Shown here: piece after piece, positions 43,600 through 51,348 of the stretch | Position numbering within the stretch: the stretch's first letter is position 1 | Layout: every line of letters begins with the position of its first letter | Assembly: GCF_000498495.1 (NCBI RefSeq) | Contig: NZ_AVCS01000032.1 | Coordinates: 1 to 51,929 of the forward strand | From: Flavobacterium enshiense DK69 | GTDB taxonomy: Bacteria > Bacteroidota > Bacteroidia > Flavobacteriales > Flavobacteriaceae | Direction of reading: 5' to 3' | Length of the DNA: 51,929 nt | Translations under genes and position numbers: made by a program | The notes under the pieces: model-generated | Told to the model about the DNA's origin: nothing | Database searches by the model: none | The model's input: only the letters and a program-made list of their open reading frames with translations

Positions 43600-43729
43600 G
43601 CTAACGTCCCGCCGGCTTTATGCAGATGGGGATTTTTGTTCCTTTAGTTAGTTTTATCACCAAGCCAAATATACAAAAAGGAGTTTGAGTTTTGCCCTAA
43701 AACCCCATTTGCATAAAACCGTTGTTAGC
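43600..43729 (-). repeat. Cassette repeat R29 (short, 130 bp)
   Basis: Borders GCTAAC/GTTAGC. -7 box TATATTTG at 43666-43673. Arms match closely (TTTATGCAGATGGGG with CCCCATTTGCATAAA). Confidence 0.9.
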
Positions 43730-43742
43730 AGCCGTACTTTTA

Positions 43743-44099
43743 TTAGTAAGCTTGGATTAAAACGTCTGTAGGTATGTGAAGTCTTTCATGTAATTGTCTT
43801 ATCATTTCCAATGAAAGCTTTCTTTTTCTATTTAAAATTTCACTTGCGCGACTTTTTAGCCCCACAATATTGGCTAAATCATTTTGATTGTAACCCATTT
43901 GTTCCATTCTGAACTTAATTGCTTCGATTGGATCTGGTAAACCAATAGGGAAGTGTTCGTTTTCGTATTGGTCAATCAAAATGCCAAGCACTTCAAGTTC
44001 GTCTCCTTCAGGAGAACCACTTTTTGCGTCAAAGATTATTTCAAGTCTTTCCAAAGCTTGATTATAATCGTTTTCTGTTTTTATAGGTTTAATTTCCAT
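43743..44099 (-). CDS. higA: C29: HigA-family antitoxin (XRE helix-turn-helix)
   Basis: 118 residues. HTH region about 62-105: IKFRMEQMGYNQNDLANIVG, KSRASEILNRKRKLSLEMI, RQLHERLHIPTDVLI. The N-terminal half (ALERLEIIFDAKSGSPEGDE) is typical of HigA of the HigB-first systems. It neutralises the HigB toxin encoded directly upstream (5 bases apart) and usually represses their shared promoter. Confidence 0.88.
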   Translation of the reverse strand: MEIKPIKTENDYNQALERLEIIFDAKSGSPEGDELEVLGILIDQYENEHFPIGLPDPIEAIKFRMEQMGYNQNDLANIVGLKSRASEILNRKRKLSLEMIRQLHERLHIPTDVLIQAY

Positions 44100-44104
44100 A
44101 ACTT

Positions 44105-44398
44105 TTAAATTTCGTTAGCATTAATCTTGTCATATTCTGCATGCGTTCCAATAAATCGAATCCAAATCATTTGATAATCATAATTTAGCTTAACAATTAA
44201 CCTATAATTATTTCCTTTAATATTGAAAACTACTCTATTATCATTTAAAATACTAGCACTTGGATAATCTAGTTTTATTTCGTTTGGATTTTTCCATTCG
44301 GCTTTACTCGCTTCCTGAAACCACGATTTCAATTGTTGTTCACAATCAGCGTGTATTTCCCAAAAATCCCTCAATATTTTTTTAGCTATTACTCTCAA
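44105..44398 (-). CDS. higB: C29: HigB-family toxin (RelE-like mRNA interferase)
   Basis: 97 residues matching the HigB_toxin family: MRVIAKKILRDFWEIHADCE, LKSWFQEASKAEWKNPNEI, NRVVFNIKGNNYRLIVKLNY, IRFIGTHAEYDKI. HigB cuts ribosome-bound mRNA. The toxin is first, then the antitoxin, the standard higBA order. Toxin-antitoxin cassettes are known to stabilise large integron arrays by penalising cassette loss. Confidence 0.9.
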   Translation of the reverse strand: MRVIAKKILRDFWEIHADCEQQLKSWFQEASKAEWKNPNEIKLDYPSASILNDNRVVFNIKGNNYRLIVKLNYDYQMIWIRFIGTHAEYDKINANEI

Positions 44399-44486
44399 AT
44401 GTTTTAATTTTTGACAAAGATAACAAAAGTTCCCAAAACGGGAAAATTATTTCGTTTTTTTTTCGTCGCGTTGAGTCAGTATGGCT

Positions 44487-44648
44487 GCTAACGTCCCGCC
44501 GGCTTTGTGTCAGGCGGGGATTTTTGTTACTGACGGTTACAAATATACCTAAAAGATTAAAGAAAAAAAGCTGAAACAACGCAAAGATTTTAGAACCAAA
44601 CCATTCCATTACACACCGAAACCCCGCTTGCACAAAACCGCTGTTATG
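44487..44648 (-). repeat. Cassette repeat R30 (long, 162 bp)
   Basis: Borders GCTAAC/GTTATG. -7 box TATATTTG at 44540-44547, likely promoter of higBA. Arms pair (TTTGTGTCAGGCGGGG with CCCCGCTTGCACAAA). Confidence 0.9.
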
Positions 44649-44657
44649 CGACGTTTT

Positions 44658-45080
44658 TTATTCAAACTCTACTTGGCCATAATTTATTTTTTCAGTTTTG
44701 TCTATAAAACCATTGTATGAATCAGCTACCCATTTCCCGTCTCTAAATATGAAAGAAATGTATTTTGCTATGTATTTTTTTGGATTGTGTATTTCTAAAT
44801 TGTCACCTTCAACTGGTTTGTAATCAAAATCAAAACAATTTCTTTCATTTAATTCTGCTTTGATGTATTCTGCACTTAGATTGTCTACTAATTTGTCGCT
44901 AGGAGACATTAATAATCCATCCATTTGAATATCGGAATTACCCAAGTATCTTTTTAATGTCCAGGTATATTTTTCTGCGTCAATTTTATTTTTTCGAGAG
45001 TTTTTATTATTCACAATTGACTTGATGTTTCCGTTTGGGAGACAAGTACAGAATTTAATATTTTTACCTGTTTGACACAT
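44658..45080 (-). CDS. C30: cytosolic protein of unknown function with N-terminal cysteines
   Basis: 140 residues. Three cysteines near the start (MCQTGKNIKFCTC) could bind metal, but the spacing fits no family I know. Then IDAEKYTWTLKRYLG and IAKYISFIFRDGKWVADSY. Not recognised. Confidence 0.55.
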   Translation of the reverse strand: MCQTGKNIKFCTCLPNGNIKSIVNNKNSRKNKIDAEKYTWTLKRYLGNSDIQMDGLLMSPSDKLVDNLSAEYIKAELNERNCFDFDYKPVEGDNLEIHNPKKYIAKYISFIFRDGKWVADSYNGFIDKTEKINYGQVEFE

Positions 45081-45118
45081 ATCGATTGGATTTTACGTGT
45101 AGTTTTTCTAAAATGTCG

Positions 45119-45282
45119 CATAACGTCCCGCCGGCTTTATGCTGTGGCGGATATTTTATTACTGATGTTTGCAAATATACCGAAAAGTTTGGAAGAGAAA
45201 AGTTGAAAAATAGGAGAGAAGTATAAGCAGTGGCTCCTCCCATTACACACCGCCCCCGCTATAGCATAAAACCGCTGTTAGC
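45119..45282 (-). repeat. Cassette repeat R31 (long, 164 bp)
   Basis: Borders CATAAC/GTTAGC. -7 box TATATTTG at 45172-45179. Arms pair (TTTATGCTGTGGCGG with CCGCTATAGCATAAA). Confidence 0.9.
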
Positions 45283-45305
45283 AGCAGGATATTACTGAAT
45301 TAATT

Positions 45306-45698
45306 TTACAAAATTATTATATCGCTCATGTTAGCATTGTAATTTATAAATTCTTTATTACCATTAGTTCTGCAAATGCTTGCTGAAGGATATGAATTTG
45401 GATAAGTAGAAAATATTTTAGGAATTACATTTTGTGTTTCCAAAGCATTTTTTTCAATGGAGAAGAAATATTCAACAAAACAATAATCATAATCAATTTT
45501 GTCATAATATATTGACTCTAATACTTCAATACCAGTATTTTTCTTTATCCATTTTTCTAAGTTTTCCAGTTCTGTAAATTCTCCTTCTAAGATTATTGAA
45601 TATTTATATTGAGATAATAATTGATTTCTTTCCTCTTCGTAAGAGTTTAAATTACCTCCATATTCAATTAGCATTTTTTGATACGAACTGTTTCTCAT
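45306..45698 (-). CDS. C31: cytosolic protein of unknown function
   Basis: 130 residues, no export signal: YEEERNQLLSQYKYSIILEG, LENLEKWIKKNTGIEVLES, YFFSIEKNALETQNVIP. Mixed alpha/beta. Not recognised. Confidence 0.55.
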   Translation of the reverse strand: MRNSSYQKMLIEYGGNLNSYEEERNQLLSQYKYSIILEGEFTELENLEKWIKKNTGIEVLESIYYDKIDYDYCFVEYFFSIEKNALETQNVIPKIFSTYPNSYPSASICRTNGNKEFINYNANMSDIIIL

Positions 45699-45716
45699 AG
45701 TTATGTTTATCTTGCT

Positions 45717-45848
45717 GCTAACGTCCCGCCGGCTTTAAGAAGTTGGGGATTTTTGTTCCCAAACCATTCCATTAGGACTGAAGCCAAATATACAAAAAGG
45801 CCGTTCCATTAAACACCGAAACCCCAATTTCTTAAAACCGCTGTTAGC
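45717..45848 (-). repeat. Cassette repeat R32 (short, 132 bp)
   Basis: Borders GCTAAC/GTTAGC. -7 box TATATTTG at 45785-45792. Arms match (TTTAAGAAGTTGGGG with CCCCAATTTCTTAAA). Confidence 0.9.
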
Positions 45849-45856
45849 AAACGTTT

Positions 45857-46654
45857 TTATCTTTTATAAATCAATGAATCTTCAATTCCTTGTACAGTTT
45901 TATACCAATTTTCATCGCTTAGCAAAAATATTTCGAGAGGCAATTCCAGGTTTTCTCCATCCATTGAATTTTGAACAGAATTTATACTTGCAGCTCTCGA
46001 GTTGTCTGTATAGGTATCAAGGACAAAACCAAGAATTAATATACTCTCATTATTTCTTACCATTACGTAATGATAAACTTCCTTAATAACACTAACCTTT
46101 TTAAAATTAGATTGAAGTTTTTTTAATAATTCTCCTGCCATAGGATTGATAGGAGTTCCAACTGTTACTTGAGTATCTTCTTTAATTACTTCAGTTTTAA
46201 TATTCTCTCTATTTCTCTCTAAAACAAACATTGTTGGCATATCTGAGTCGATAACAATTCTATCAATCCCTTGCGCTTGACAAAATTCAATTACATCTTT
46301 CGATTTCATTGCTGTGTATTGAGTTTCTTTTTTAGTCCATTCAACAAGATTTTCTGGACTGGTGAAAACACCTAAAACACTCAATCCATCGATGTCAAAA
46401 ACTGATGTTAGTTTTAGAGTCGATTCTTTTTCTAAAGTTCTCCAATTGTCATCCATTCCGCCATCATTTATCGAGGGCAGTATTAACATCGAATTCCCTT
46501 CAACGATTTCGTCAAAAGCTTTTTTGTAATTTTCTTGACTCTGATTCTTACCGTATTGTTCTAACAATTCTATCAATTTAGTATTGTTAGGATTTTCACT
46601 ATTTTTTTCGATGCTTTTTTTATTGCTTCCAAAGATTTTGTCAAATATTCCCAT
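45857..46654 (-). CDS. C32: SseB-family protein
   Basis: 265 residues from the ATG at 46654 (MGIFDKIFGSNKKS). A frame continuing upstream to 46744 is translated repeat R33 and was rejected. The SseB N-terminal domain is clear (LLEQYGKNQSQENYKKAF, STLKLTSVFDIDGLSVLGVF, FCQAQGIDRIVIDSDMPTMF), followed by a C-terminal domain of about 100 residues. SseB was named for a serine-sensitivity phenotype; the molecular role is not established. Cytosolic. Confidence 0.8.
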   Translation of the reverse strand: MGIFDKIFGSNKKSIEKNSENPNNTKLIELLEQYGKNQSQENYKKAFDEIVEGNSMLILPSINDGGMDDNWRTLEKESTLKLTSVFDIDGLSVLGVFTSPENLVEWTKKETQYTAMKSKDVIEFCQAQGIDRIVIDSDMPTMFVLERNRENIKTEVIKEDTQVTVGTPINPMAGELLKKLQSNFKKVSVIKEVYHYVMVRNNESILILGFVLDTYTDNSRAASINSVQNSMDGENLELPLEIFLLSDENWYKTVQGIEDSLIYKR

Positions 46655-46673
46655 GTAGTTTTTTAAAATGTTT

Positions 46674-46805
46674 GCTAACGTCCCGCCGGCTTTAAGAAGT
46701 TGGGGATTTTTGTTCCCAAACCATTCCATTAGGACTGAAGTCAAATATACAAAAAGACCCTTCCAGTATACGCCAAAACCCCAATTTCTTAAAACCGCTG
46801 TTGTG
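46674..46805 (-). repeat. Cassette repeat R33 (short, 132 bp)
   Basis: Borders GCTAAC/GTTGTG. -7 box TATATTTG at 46742-46749. Arms as in R32. Confidence 0.9.
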
Positions 46806-46816
46806 TGCTGTTGTTT

Positions 46817-47416
46817 TTAGTTTTCTACGAAGTCATATTCTCCTTCAATAAACTTTAATTTAAATCGGGGTAAAATATTCCCGTCAACAGAAATTTCATT
46901 TAGTGTTCCTTTTAGAACTATAAATTTACCTTCTAATTGATCTTTTGTTTCCTTAATACCATTTTTAATATTGACATATTCAAAAGAAAAAATTTGTGTT
47001 CCCTTACTGTTATTTACACCTGAAAAAAATGTGTTTTTATCTTCGTCTGTAATCTGGGTGCAGTTTACAAAACAATTACTTTTAAAAGGATGGGCTGGCA
47101 TTATCATTTGTTTGTCTTTCAAGTGGATTGTTCTTTTTAAAGCTTCTTCCTTTGATAGTTTTTTTTCATTCAAAAGTCCTGCAGTAGAATAGATGAACAT
47201 ATATCTTAAAACTTTTTTTTCAGTATCTAATTCTGGAATTGGTTCCGTAAACTCTAACAAATCTGAGCATAATTTCTCGGAATCTTTCCAGTTTTCTTTA
47301 CCTAAATTTTCTAAAAGTTGACTGAATTTATTTTCGAAATTTTCATTTGTTATTTTTTGCGAAAAACCAAAAATTGAGAAGAAGATTAAAGAAAAAGTAA
47401 TTATGATTTTTTTCAT
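46817..47416 (-). CDS. C33: exported protein of unknown function
   Basis: 199 residues with a clear signal peptide (MKKIIITFSLIFFSIFGFSQ). The helical first half (FSQLLENLGKENWKDSEKLC) and a C-terminal beta part with LEGKFIVLKGTLNEISVDG suggest an OB-like end domain. Two cysteines flank NCFVNCTQ. Not assigned. Confidence 0.6.
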   Translation of the reverse strand: MKKIIITFSLIFFSIFGFSQKITNENFENKFSQLLENLGKENWKDSEKLCSDLLEFTEPIPELDTEKKVLRYMFIYSTAGLLNEKKLSKEEALKRTIHLKDKQMIMPAHPFKSNCFVNCTQITDEDKNTFFSGVNNSKGTQIFSFEYVNIKNGIKETKDQLEGKFIVLKGTLNEISVDGNILPRFKLKFIEGEYDFVEN

Positions 47417-47466
47417 AGAAAGGTTATATAGTAGTTAATTTTTAAGTTCTGTTTTTTTCAATAGCA

Positions 47467-47630
47467 CACAACGTCCCGCCGGCTTTAAGAAGTGGCGGAT
47501 TTTCATTACTGATGTGTACAAATATACCGAAAAGTTTGAAAGAAAAAGCCTCACTTCGGAGAAGAAAAATATTCACTGACCATTACCAATAAATCCCTAA
47601 ACACCGCCATTTCTTAAAACCGCTGTTATG
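47467..47630 (-). repeat. Cassette repeat R34 (long, 164 bp)
   Basis: Borders CACAAC/GTTATG. -7 box TATATTTG at 47519-47526. Arms match (TTTAAGAAGTGGCGG with CCGCCATTTCTTAAA). Confidence 0.9.
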
Positions 47631-47637
47631 CGCTGTA

Positions 47638-48009
47638 TTATTTTACCTTTAAGATTTCTCTAATACTATTTAAAAATCTTTCTTTGAGATCATTTGGATT
47701 TAAATATCCCCATTCTTCATAAATATGATGAATTTTATTTAAGTCATATTCAGCCATGTCATGATAAATCCAAATTTTAGATTCTGGATAATCGTTTAGA
47801 GATAAAGTTATCATTTTGACTTTTTTATCATCATCATTTATGTCTCTATGCTCAGAAGTTTTTTCTGAGTAATTAATAGATTTTGAATTCAGTAGCTCTT
47901 TAACTTCGTTGATAAGATTATTTTGGAAATTGCTTAAGCCATTATGATTTAATTCTAATGCGGGCTTCCAAAAAGCTTCATGATTCTGATTCCAATTTCT
48001 ATTGAACAT
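47638..48009 (-). CDS. C34: cytosolic protein of unknown function
   Basis: 123 residues, no export signal: ALELNHNGLSNFQNNLINEV, ESKIWIYHDMAEYDLNKIHH, ERFLNSIREILKVK. The IWIYHDMAEY segment recalls small Bacteroidota proteins often found as cassette or immunity-type genes, but I cannot name a family. Confidence 0.55.
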   Translation of the reverse strand: MFNRNWNQNHEAFWKPALELNHNGLSNFQNNLINEVKELLNSKSINYSEKTSEHRDINDDDKKVKMITLSLNDYPESKIWIYHDMAEYDLNKIHHIYEEWGYLNPNDLKERFLNSIREILKVK

Positions 48010-48039
48010 AGTTTAAAGATTAGTTTGGGAAATATAGCG

Positions 48040-48171
48040 CATAACGTCCCGCCGGCTTTATGAAGTTGGGGATTTTTGTTCCCAAACCATTCCATTAGGA
48101 CTGAAGCCAAATGTACGAAAAGATCGTCCCGTTAAACACTAAAACCCCAATTTCTTAAAGCCGCTGTTAGC
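48040..48171 (-). repeat. Cassette repeat R35 (short, 132 bp)
   Basis: Borders CATAAC/GTTAGC. -7 box TACATTTG at 48108-48115, where only the nn bases differ from the usual TATATTTG. Arms pair (ATGAAGTTGGGG with CCCCAATTTCTT). Confidence 0.9.
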
Positions 48172-48188
48172 TGTTGTTCTTGTTATTT

Positions 48189-48836
48189 CTAGTTTTTTAG
48201 ATTTAATAAACTTGCCAATTCTTCGAAACTATAAAAAATTATTGCGCCTTCATCTTTCAATTCTTTTTCATTGTTTTCGTTTGCGAATCCATAAACTTTA
48301 AAACCACCTTTTTTTGCTGAAATTACACCAGCTTTGCTGTCCTCAATTACAACACATTCGTTTGTTGTAAATCCCATTTCTCTTGAAGCAAATAGAAATA
48401 TTTCTGGTTCAGGTTTCCAACTATTAATTTGGTATGAACTGAATATTTTATTTTCAAATTTTTCAATCAAACCTGTTGTTGTTAAATTCAAATTGATTTT
48501 TTCTATTGGCCCACTTGAAGCAACGCAATAAGAAACGGATAAAGTATCAATAAATTCTTTTACACCTTTAATTGGTTTTAAGTCAGTTTTAAACGCTTCG
48601 AAAGTTAGTTTTCTATATTCGCTCTCAAAATTGTCAGGCAATTTTTTATTGGTCAAATTCTCAATGTATTGAAAACTGTCTTTTAGACTTCTACCGTTAA
48701 AATTTTTAATTGCATCTTCAATTGTCATTTCAAGACCAAATTCTTTTGCCATTGAAAGTAATATTTGATTTCCAATTATTTCACTGTCAACCAAAACTCC
48801 ATCACAATCAAAAATAATACATTTAATATCTTTCAT
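48189..48836 (-). CDS. C35: HAD-superfamily phosphatase (beta-phosphoglucomutase-like)
   Basis: 215 residues from the ATG at 48836; the frame continuing to 48980 is translated repeat R36. Motif I IIFDCDGVLVDSE (Asp10, Asp12), an alpha-helical cap, motif II in YCVASSGP, motif III lysine in SWKPEPEIF, motif IV VIEDSKAGVISAK. Subfamily I phosphatases hydrolyse sugar or nucleotide phosphates; substrate unknown. Confidence 0.88.
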   Translation of the reverse strand: MKDIKCIIFDCDGVLVDSEIIGNQILLSMAKEFGLEMTIEDAIKNFNGRSLKDSFQYIENLTNKKLPDNFESEYRKLTFEAFKTDLKPIKGVKEFIDTLSVSYCVASSGPIEKINLNLTTTGLIEKFENKIFSSYQINSWKPEPEIFLFASREMGFTTNECVVIEDSKAGVISAKKGGFKVYGFANENNEKELKDEGAIIFYSFEELASLLNLKN

Positions 48837-48873
48837 AGGCTTCTTGAATTCACATCGTTTTTTTAGAATAACA

Positions 48874-49036
48874 GCTAACGTACCGCCGGCTTTGTGAAGG
48901 CGGGGATTTTTGTTACTGATGTTTACAAATATACCGAAAAGTTTGAAAGAGAAAAGTTGAAAAATAGGAGAGAACTGCAAACACTAGCTCTTACCGATAC
49001 ACACCCAAACCCCGCTTGCACAAAACCGCTGTTAAC
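48874..49036 (-). repeat. Cassette repeat R36 (long, 163 bp)
   Basis: Borders GCTAAC/GTTAAC. -7 box TATATTTG at 48926-48933. Arms pair (TTTGTGAAGGCGGGG with CCCCGCTTGCACAAA). Left end reads GTACCGCCGG, one change from consensus. Confidence 0.9.
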
Positions 49037-49433
49037 GGCTGGTTTTCTTTTTAGAAATTTCTATTAAAAAATCTATTAACTTATCTAATTCACTTTTTTC
49101 ATAATCTATTGGACCTAGAATATCCAACGCAAATTCTTCCACTTCGTTACGATTCCATTTTTCAATTACAGGAAATACTGAATCATCCATTTGAATAAGC
49201 CTATTTTTTATAGCGTTTCCAACATGGTTATTAAACTCAAAGAAAAACTTTTTTGCATTCTGTCGATGATTTATTTGTTCTTTTTCAATTTCCTTTGGAG
49301 CAATTAGTTTTTCAAGAATTTGATTTGTAATAGGGCTATTTGCAAATTCATTTATTTCGCAAATATCCAAATCAGAGTATTTTATTTTATGTAAAAGTTT
49401 TTTCAATAAAAACAATTCAGTTGAAGTAAACAT
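49032..49433 (-). CDS. C36: helical cytosolic protein of unknown function
   Basis: 133 residues, almost all alpha-helix by composition (LFLLKKLLHKIKYSDLDICE, KFFFEFNNHVGNAIKNRL). Not recognised. Its TAA stop (49032-49034) lies in the repeat core GTTAAC. Confidence 0.55.
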   Translation of the reverse strand: MFTSTELFLLKKLLHKIKYSDLDICEINEFANSPITNQILEKLIAPKEIEKEQINHRQNAKKFFFEFNNHVGNAIKNRLIQMDDSVFPVIEKWNRNEVEEFALDILGPIDYEKSELDKLIDFLIEISKKKTSR

Positions 49434-49492
49434 ATAGTTTTTCGTTTGATTTTTTTACTCGTAATTTTTGGCCAAACTTGCCGTTAACGTCC

Positions 49493-49610
49493 CGCCGGCT
49501 TGCTGCAGGTGGGGATTTTATTCCTTTAGTTTGTTTATTCCTAAAGCCAAATATACAAAAAGATGTTAGAGTTTTCCCTAAAACCCCACTTGCTGCAAAC
49601 CGCTGTTAAC
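49493..49610 (-). repeat. Cassette repeat R37 (short, 118 bp)
   Basis: Borders GTTAAC/GTTAAC. -7 box TATATTTG at 49548-49555. Arms match (CTTGCTGCAGGTGGGG with CCCCACTTGCTGCAAA). Shortest complete copy. Confidence 0.9.
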
Positions 49611-49634
49611 TGCCGTTTTTCTTCTCCGAGTAAG

Positions 49635-50132
49635 TTAAAAACTAATATTATGTGTTTTACAAAACCATTTTTCACAAAAACTTGAATCACAACCACCAAG
49701 CTTTACCTTTCCTTTTTCTGCTTTTATCATCGTTCGTTTGCTTGGTAAACCATAAACAATTGGAATAATATTGTCTGTATGTTGTTTAGGACATCTTTTG
49801 ATACTCTTTACGCATGGCTCAGGATATATAAACTCGAATTTTTGTTCGCTGGAATCAATTATAAAATTCTCGTAAACTTTTTCTCTAAGTCCACTTGCAT
49901 TTACGTTTAAAGTATAGACTCCATTTTTTAAATTTTCAATTTTGTAATTACCATCGGTATCTGTTTGCGCGCCATAAGTTTTACCATCTTTGTCCTTAAG
50001 GACTAATACTACTCCGGAAAATCCACACTCGCTGCAAAATAGACCATCAAATACTTTTCCTTTTAACGTTGCAGTTTGAGAAAATAAATTATTTATAAAT
50101 AATAAAATTATTAAATATGTTATCTTTTTCAT
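49635..50132 (-). CDS. C37: exported carboxypeptidase-regulatory-like domain protein
   Basis: 165 residues. Signal peptide (cleavage near LFSQ), then a CarboxypepD_reg/SpaA-like beta-sandwich (ATLKGKVFDG, GVVLVLKDKDGKTYG, TDTDGNYKIENLKNGVYTL, VNASGLREKV). It is followed by a cysteine-rich tail that may be disulfide-bonded or bind metal (CVKSIKRC, GGCDSSFCEKWFC). Envelope protein; partner unknown. Confidence 0.75.
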   Translation of the reverse strand: MKKITYLIILLFINNLFSQTATLKGKVFDGLFCSECGFSGVVLVLKDKDGKTYGAQTDTDGNYKIENLKNGVYTLNVNASGLREKVYENFIIDSSEQKFEFIYPEPCVKSIKRCPKQHTDNIIPIVYGLPSKRTMIKAEKGKVKLGGCDSSFCEKWFCKTHNISF

Positions 50133-50159
50133 TGAACGATTCGTCTTTTTAAAATGGCA

Positions 50160-50321
50160 GTTAACGTCCCGCCGGCTTTATGCTGTGGCGGATTTTTTAT
50201 TACTGATGTTTACAAATATACCGAAAAGTGGAAAGAAAAAACTTCTTCTTAAAGAAGAAATGCAAGCACTGACCAATCCAAAAAATCCCAAGCCCCGCCA
50301 TTGCATAAAACCGCTGTTGTG
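50160..50321 (-). repeat. Cassette repeat R38 (long, 162 bp)
   Basis: Borders GTTAAC/GTTGTG. -7 box TATATTTG at 50213-50220. Arms match (TTTATGCTGTGGCGG with CCGCCATTGCATAAA). Small interior hairpin CTTCTTCTTAAAGAAG. Confidence 0.9.
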
Positions 50322-50330
50322 AGCAGTGCT

Positions 50331-51182
50331 TTAATTAGTTTTGATTAATTTACTTACTATTTTATTAAATTCGTCACTCCAATTTTTATTACTATGTCCA
50401 CCGTTGTATTCTTTGGTCTCGTAAGTTAAGTTTAATTCTTTATACTTTGATTTTAGAAATTCTGCTTCTATTTTAAGGAAGAAAGGTTCTTCACTTCCAT
50501 AATACAAATATAAATTTGGATATTTCACGTCTTTTTGCCAAGTATTTGTTTGAATATCTCCACCAAAAGTTGAAAAACAGATATAAGTTCCAATTGTGTT
50601 TGGATAAGTATTTAATAAGCTTAATCCAAAGCCTGCTCCGTTGGAAACCCCATAAAAATGACGATCTTTTTTATTAAGGTTTTGGTTAAAATTTTTCTCT
50701 ACCTGAGGAATTAATTCATCTATGAAGTATAGCATATGGTTTTGAAACCTATTTGCTAACAAAGAATCTTTTCGATTTACATATTCAAAGTTTCGATAAG
50801 TTAAATAGACTTTTTTTCCATCCCCAGTCTTTATACTAGTACTATCTACTATTTTATCATTGGAATAGCTAGCAATAAAAATCACCGGTTTTATTATTTT
50901 ATTATTAATTAAAGAATCTAATGCATGTTTCTTTTGTGTTATGTCTGAATTTCCATCCGTTGCATATATAATGGGATATTTTTTTTTCTTATTGAATCCT
51001 TTAGGTAAATAGATTTTATGTTTTCTGTATTCAGATAAAAAGTTGCTATAGATAGAATCCGTATAAAACCTCGATTCCAAATTCAATATTCCTTTTTTTG
51101 TTTGACAGGAAATCATAGAAAGGTATATAAAACCAAAAATAATTATTACGCTTAATTTTTTCACATGTAGTTTTTTTAGCAT
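50331..51182 (-). CDS. C38: esterase-D-like alpha/beta hydrolase lipoprotein
   Basis: 283 residues. Hydrophobic N-terminus with a possible lipobox (MISC, Cys26). Esterase family (enterochelin-esterase-like): YPIIYATDG, nucleophile Ser180 in YGVSNGAGFG, His263 in YNGGHSNKNW. Probably an envelope-anchored esterase; substrate unknown. The ATG at 51182 touches the cassette border, so GTG at 51164 is an alternative start. Cassette ends match over 15 bases. Confidence 0.8.
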   Translation of the reverse strand: MLKKLHVKKLSVIIIFGFIYLSMISCQTKKGILNLESRFYTDSIYSNFLSEYRKHKIYLPKGFNKKKKYPIIYATDGNSDITQKKHALDSLINNKIIKPVIFIASYSNDKIVDSTSIKTGDGKKVYLTYRNFEYVNRKDSLLANRFQNHMLYFIDELIPQVEKNFNQNLNKKDRHFYGVSNGAGFGLSLLNTYPNTIGTYICFSTFGGDIQTNTWQKDVKYPNLYLYYGSEEPFFLKIEAEFLKSKYKELNLTYETKEYNGGHSNKNWSDEFNKIVSKLIKTN

Positions 51183-51186
51183 TGCT

Positions 51187-51348
51187 CACAACGTCCCGCC
51201 GGCTTTATGCTGTGGCGGATTTTTTATTACTGATGTTTACAAATATACCGAAAAGTAGAAAGAAAAAACTTCTTTTTAAAGAAGAAAAGGAAGCACTGAC
51301 CAATCCAAAAAATCCCAAGCCCCGCTATAGCATAAAACCGCTGTTAGC
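51187..51348 (-). repeat. Cassette repeat R39 (long, 162 bp)
   Basis: Borders CACAAC/GTTAGC. -7 box TATATTTG at 51240-51247. Arms match (TTTATGCTGTGGCGG with CCCCGCTATAGCATAAA). Confidence 0.9.

Noticed and set aside
46655..46744. N-terminal extension of the SseB-family gene
   Set aside because: The extra 30 residues translate repeat R33. The ATG at 46654 gives the usual start of the family. The same reasoning removes 48837-48980 from the HAD gene.
17664..51348. Each repeat as a Rho-independent terminator
   Set aside because: The arms are separated by more than 60 bases and are not followed by a consistent T run on the coding strand. A role in transcript folding is possible but not supported.
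18411..51348. A -33 TTG element paired with the repeat promoter box
   Set aside because: Upstream sequence is T-rich, but no TTG sits at a constant distance. Only the -7 box is claimed.
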